A stretch of 64,000 nucleotides of DNA from Hyphococcus sp. (lineage in GTDB: Bacteria; Pseudomonadota; Alphaproteobacteria; Caulobacterales; Parvularculaceae), in NCBI GenBank assembly GCA_021776335.1, contig JAJFGB010000005.1, forward strand, positions 172,778 to 236,777. The letters are read 5' to 3'. The notes under the pieces were generated by a model that ran no database searches, was not told the DNA's origin, and saw only the letters and a list, made by a program, of their open reading frames with translations. The position numbers and the translations under genes are program-made. Within the stretch, counting starts at the first letter, position 1; every line of letters starts with the position of its first letter. Positions 62,200-64,000 of this stretch are shown here, in pieces.

Positions 62200-63102
62200 A
62201 TGACAGCCACTATTTCAAAAATCCCGACAGCGTCCCGTCCGCAGCGCCCCAATCCTCAGCGTCTTGATGGATATGAGCCGGTGGCCCGGGCGATCGACTA
62301 TTTGGTTGAGCATTTCGAAGATCAGCCGGACCTTGATGCGACGGCGGCCCATGTTGGCCTTTCGCCACAGCATTTTCAGCGCGTTTTTAAGGCGGGCGCA
62401 GGCGTTTCGCCCAAGCGCTTCCTGCAATATCTGGCGGCGGGCGAAGCCAAGCGCGCCATGGCGGATGGAGCGAGCGTTCTAGATGCGTCGCTGACGGCGG
62501 GACTATCGGGCCCGTCCAGGCTGCATGATTTGTTTCTTGTGTCTGAAGCAATGACACCCGGCGCCTATCGTCGAAAGGGAGAAGGGCTGACGATCCGTTA
62601 CGCTGCCATTGACGGCCCATTGGGACGCGTTCTCCTTGGGGCCACGGATCAGGGTGTTTGTTGGCTGAGCTTTGACGGAAATGGCGGGGAAGCCGTATCT
62701 CTTGCGGAAATGAAAGACGATTGGCCCGCCGCGACGTTCATTTATGATTCTGACTATATAGCGCCGCTTGCCGCGCGCGCCTTCGCCTTTATGGCGAACC
62801 GCAGACTTGATGAGCCATTAGGCCTTTATGTTCAGGGCACGAATTTTCAATTGAAAGTATGGGAGGCGTTGTTGCGCATTCCTTTCGGCGCATGCGTCAC
62901 TTATGGCGATATCGCCAACGACATTGGCGCGCCGCGCGCGTCACGCGCTGTCGGCGCTGCTGTTGGAGCGAATATGGTGTCGTTGCTGATTCCCTGTCAT
63001 CGCGTAATATTGTCATCGGGCGTTGTTCACAATTACCGCTGGGGCGCGGCGCGCAAAAAAACCATCCTTGCTATGGAAAGCGCAGTGGCGGCGAGCGCTT
63101 AG
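62200..63102 (+). CDS. AraC-Ogt fusion: methylated-DNA repair/regulatory protein
   Basis: A 300-residue protein with an AraC-type helix-turn-helix N-terminus (AIDYLVEHFEDQPDLDATAAHVGLSPQHFQRVFKAGAGVSPKRFLQYL) and a C-terminal O6-alkylguanine-DNA alkyltransferase. The active-site motif is LIPCHRVI (Cys about residue 266) after YGDIANDIGAPRASRAVGAAVGAN. This is the Ada layout without Ada's N-terminal Zn/methyl-phosphotriester domain. It may repair O6-methylguanine and also bind DNA. Start ATG 62200 (MTATISKIP) preferred over 62164. Confidence 0.88.
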   Translation: MTATISKIPTASRPQRPNPQRLDGYEPVARAIDYLVEHFEDQPDLDATAAHVGLSPQHFQRVFKAGAGVSPKRFLQYLAAGEAKRAMADGASVLDASLTAGLSGPSRLHDLFLVSEAMTPGAYRRKGEGLTIRYAAIDGPLGRVLLGATDQGVCWLSFDGNGGEAVSLAEMKDDWPAATFIYDSDYIAPLAARAFAFMANRRLDEPLGLYVQGTNFQLKVWEALLRIPFGACVTYGDIANDIGAPRASRAVGAAVGANMVSLLIPCHRVILSSGVVHNYRWGAARKKTILAMESAVAASA

Positions 63103-63130
63103 GTCAAAATATTATCAAAACGAAGCGCAC

Positions 63131-63159
63131 AAAAAAACGCCCCGGCGAAGCGGGGCGTT
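63131..63159 (-). terminator. Rho-independent terminator of ctrA
   Basis: Stem AACGCCCCG (63136-63144) with CGGGGCGTT (63151-63159). On the minus strand it is followed by seven T (complement of 63131-63137). It lies 45 bases after the ctrA stop. Confidence 0.85.
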
Positions 63160-63204
63160 CTCTACAGGTTGGTGCAAGTTTTTGATACGCAACTTTTTGT
63201 AAGC

Positions 63205-63906
63205 TTAGGCCACTGATACAACTTTTTCTTCCTGCGGATCGCGAAGCACATAACCGCGACCCCAGACTGTTTCAATGTAATGTTCACCTTGCGTGGCTGA
63301 AGCGAGCTTCTTGCGCAGCTTGCAGATGAAGACGTCGATAATTTTCAATTCTGGCTCATCCATACCGCCATAAAGGTGGTTGAGGAACATTTCCTTGGTG
63401 AGCGTGGTGCCTTTACGGAGCGATAAAAGCTCCAGCATCTGGTATTCTTTGCCGGTCAGATGGACGCGCTGGCCGGCGACTTCAACCGTTTTCGCATCAA
63501 GATTGACGATCAGATTGCCTGTTGTAATGACAGATTGTGAATGACCTTTGGAGCGGCGAACAATAGCGTGAATGCGCGCGACAAGTTCGTCCTTATGAAA
63601 CGGCTTGGTCATGTAATCGTCCGCGCCAAATCCAAGGCCGCGTACTTTTGTTTCGATGTCGCCTTGACCCGTGAGAATAAGGATCGGCGTATTGACCTTT
63701 GAAACGCGCAATGATTTCAGAACATCAAAACCTGTCATGTCGGGCAGGTTCAGATCGAGAAGAATAATGTCGTAGTCATAGACCTTACCAAGATCGACGC
63801 CTTCTTCACCCAAATCGGTAGTGTAGCAATTGAAGCCATCCGACTTCAGCATAAGCTCGATGCTTTGTGCAGTTGCGCCGTCATCTTCGATCAGCAAGAC
63901 TCGCAT
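63205..63906 (-). CDS. ctrA: Cell cycle transcriptional regulator CtrA
   Basis: A 233-residue OmpR-type response regulator, the master cell-cycle regulator of Alphaproteobacteria. The receiver domain has [20 protein letters not shown], phospho-acceptor Asp51 in [14 protein letters not shown] and KPFHKDEL. The DNA-binding domain is [54 protein letters not shown], nearly invariant in CtrA. The C-terminus ends VSVA, similar in place to the AA degradation tag of Caulobacter CtrA. A GACTC (GANTC, CcrM) site lies across codons 2-3 (63898-63902). A terminator follows. Confidence 0.97.
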   Translation of the reverse strand: MRVLLIEDDGATAQSIELMLKSDGFNCYTTDLGEEGVDLGKVYDYDIILLDLNLPDMTGFDVLKSLRVSKVNTPILILTGQGDIETKVRGLGFGADDYMTKPFHKDELVARIHAIVRRSKGHSQSVITTGNLIVNLDAKTVEVAGQRVHLTGKEYQMLELLSLRKGTTLTKEMFLNHLYGGMDEPELKIIDVFICKLRKKLASATQGEHYIETVWGRGYVLRDPQEEKVVSVA

Positions 63907-64000
63907 TGTCCGTCTCCTTTGCGGCGCGTGTTCCCCTCGAAACTTAATCGCGCATTTTTATTTTGTAGCGCCAATGCTAACGATAATTTGCTTTCACAAT

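Noticed and set aside
63944..63958. Possible CtrA box upstream of ctrA (TTAA-N7-TTTT)
   Set aside because: The second half-site misses the consensus at two of four positions, so it is too weak to list.
1..64000. tRNA genes, CRISPR arrays, integrases or complete insertion sequences
   Set aside because: None found: no acceptable T-loop/acceptor pairs, no regularly spaced repeats, and no transposase or recombinase motifs in any frame.

Overview
The window looks like a single contiguous piece of an alphaproteobacterial chromosome, moderately GC-rich by eye. The clearest markers are a full-length ctrA cell-cycle regulator at the right edge, a recA then alaS pair, glyS followed by ppdK, a NadQ-type NAD regulator near nadABC, a cobalamin methionine synthase made as a C-terminal piece only, TTAA-N7-TTAA (CtrA) and GANTC motifs, and palindromic intergenic repeats of the kind common in this class. 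Two large TonB receptors, a FecI/FecR pair and EF-hand and GIN-domain envelope proteins fit an aquatic, Caulobacter/Parvularcula-like lineage, but the genus cannot be fixed from sequence alone.

Layout. 1-6 kb: glyS (3' part), a small EF-hand protein, ppdK, and a SleB-type cell wall hydrolase behind a perfect CtrA box. 6-10.5 kb: minus-strand operon nadA-nadB-nadC ending in a PqqB-like metallo-beta-lactamase lipoprotein, with a palindromic operator in front of nadA. 10.7-15.5 kb: ArsR/SRPBCC pair, a secreted MBL protein, the NUDIX-type regulator NadQ, a tyrosine phosphatase, an HD hydrolase and a small membrane protein. 15.6-24.2 kb: a cell-surface-signalling locus in which two closely related TonB receptors face away from each other around a FecI sigma factor and FecR anti-sigma factor; only one receptor has the signalling (STN) domain. 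24.3-33 kb: FkbM methyltransferase, AsmA-like protein, recA, a VOC protein, alaS and a voltage-gated-type K+ channel. 33-42 kb: GIN-domain protein, icd, trmJ-yhhQ, a DUF885 lipoprotein, a HExxH protein, a Baeyer-Villiger-type monooxygenase and rpsD. 42.4-49.6 kb: an accessory block (two SRPBCC proteins, serine hydrolase, IorAB-type molybdenum oxidoreductase, ArsR) bracketed by a direct repeat of the mlaC 3' end. 49.6-56 kb: mlaA-mlaC, then an ArsR-methyltransferase fusion, metF and metH behind a 20-bp perfect palindrome. 56-64 kb: DjlA-like protein, EamA transporter, amidase, the RNase P RNA gene rnpB, yajQ, an ACP/ketosynthase pair, an AraC-Ogt fusion and ctrA.

How it fits together. Three regulator/target circuits can be read directly: NadQ with a palindrome before nadABC, an ArsR-type SAM/SAH-linked regulator with a palindrome before its own metF-metH operon, and an ArsR repressor whose palindrome covers its own start codon. 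The most unusual structures are the mirrored receptor pair, whose large inverted repeat could exchange receptor N-termini by recombination, and two accessory inserts that each sit between an intact gene and a displaced copy of that gene's 3' end (yhhQ/DUF885 and mlaC/7-kb block). No tRNA, CRISPR array, integrase or complete insertion sequence was found.
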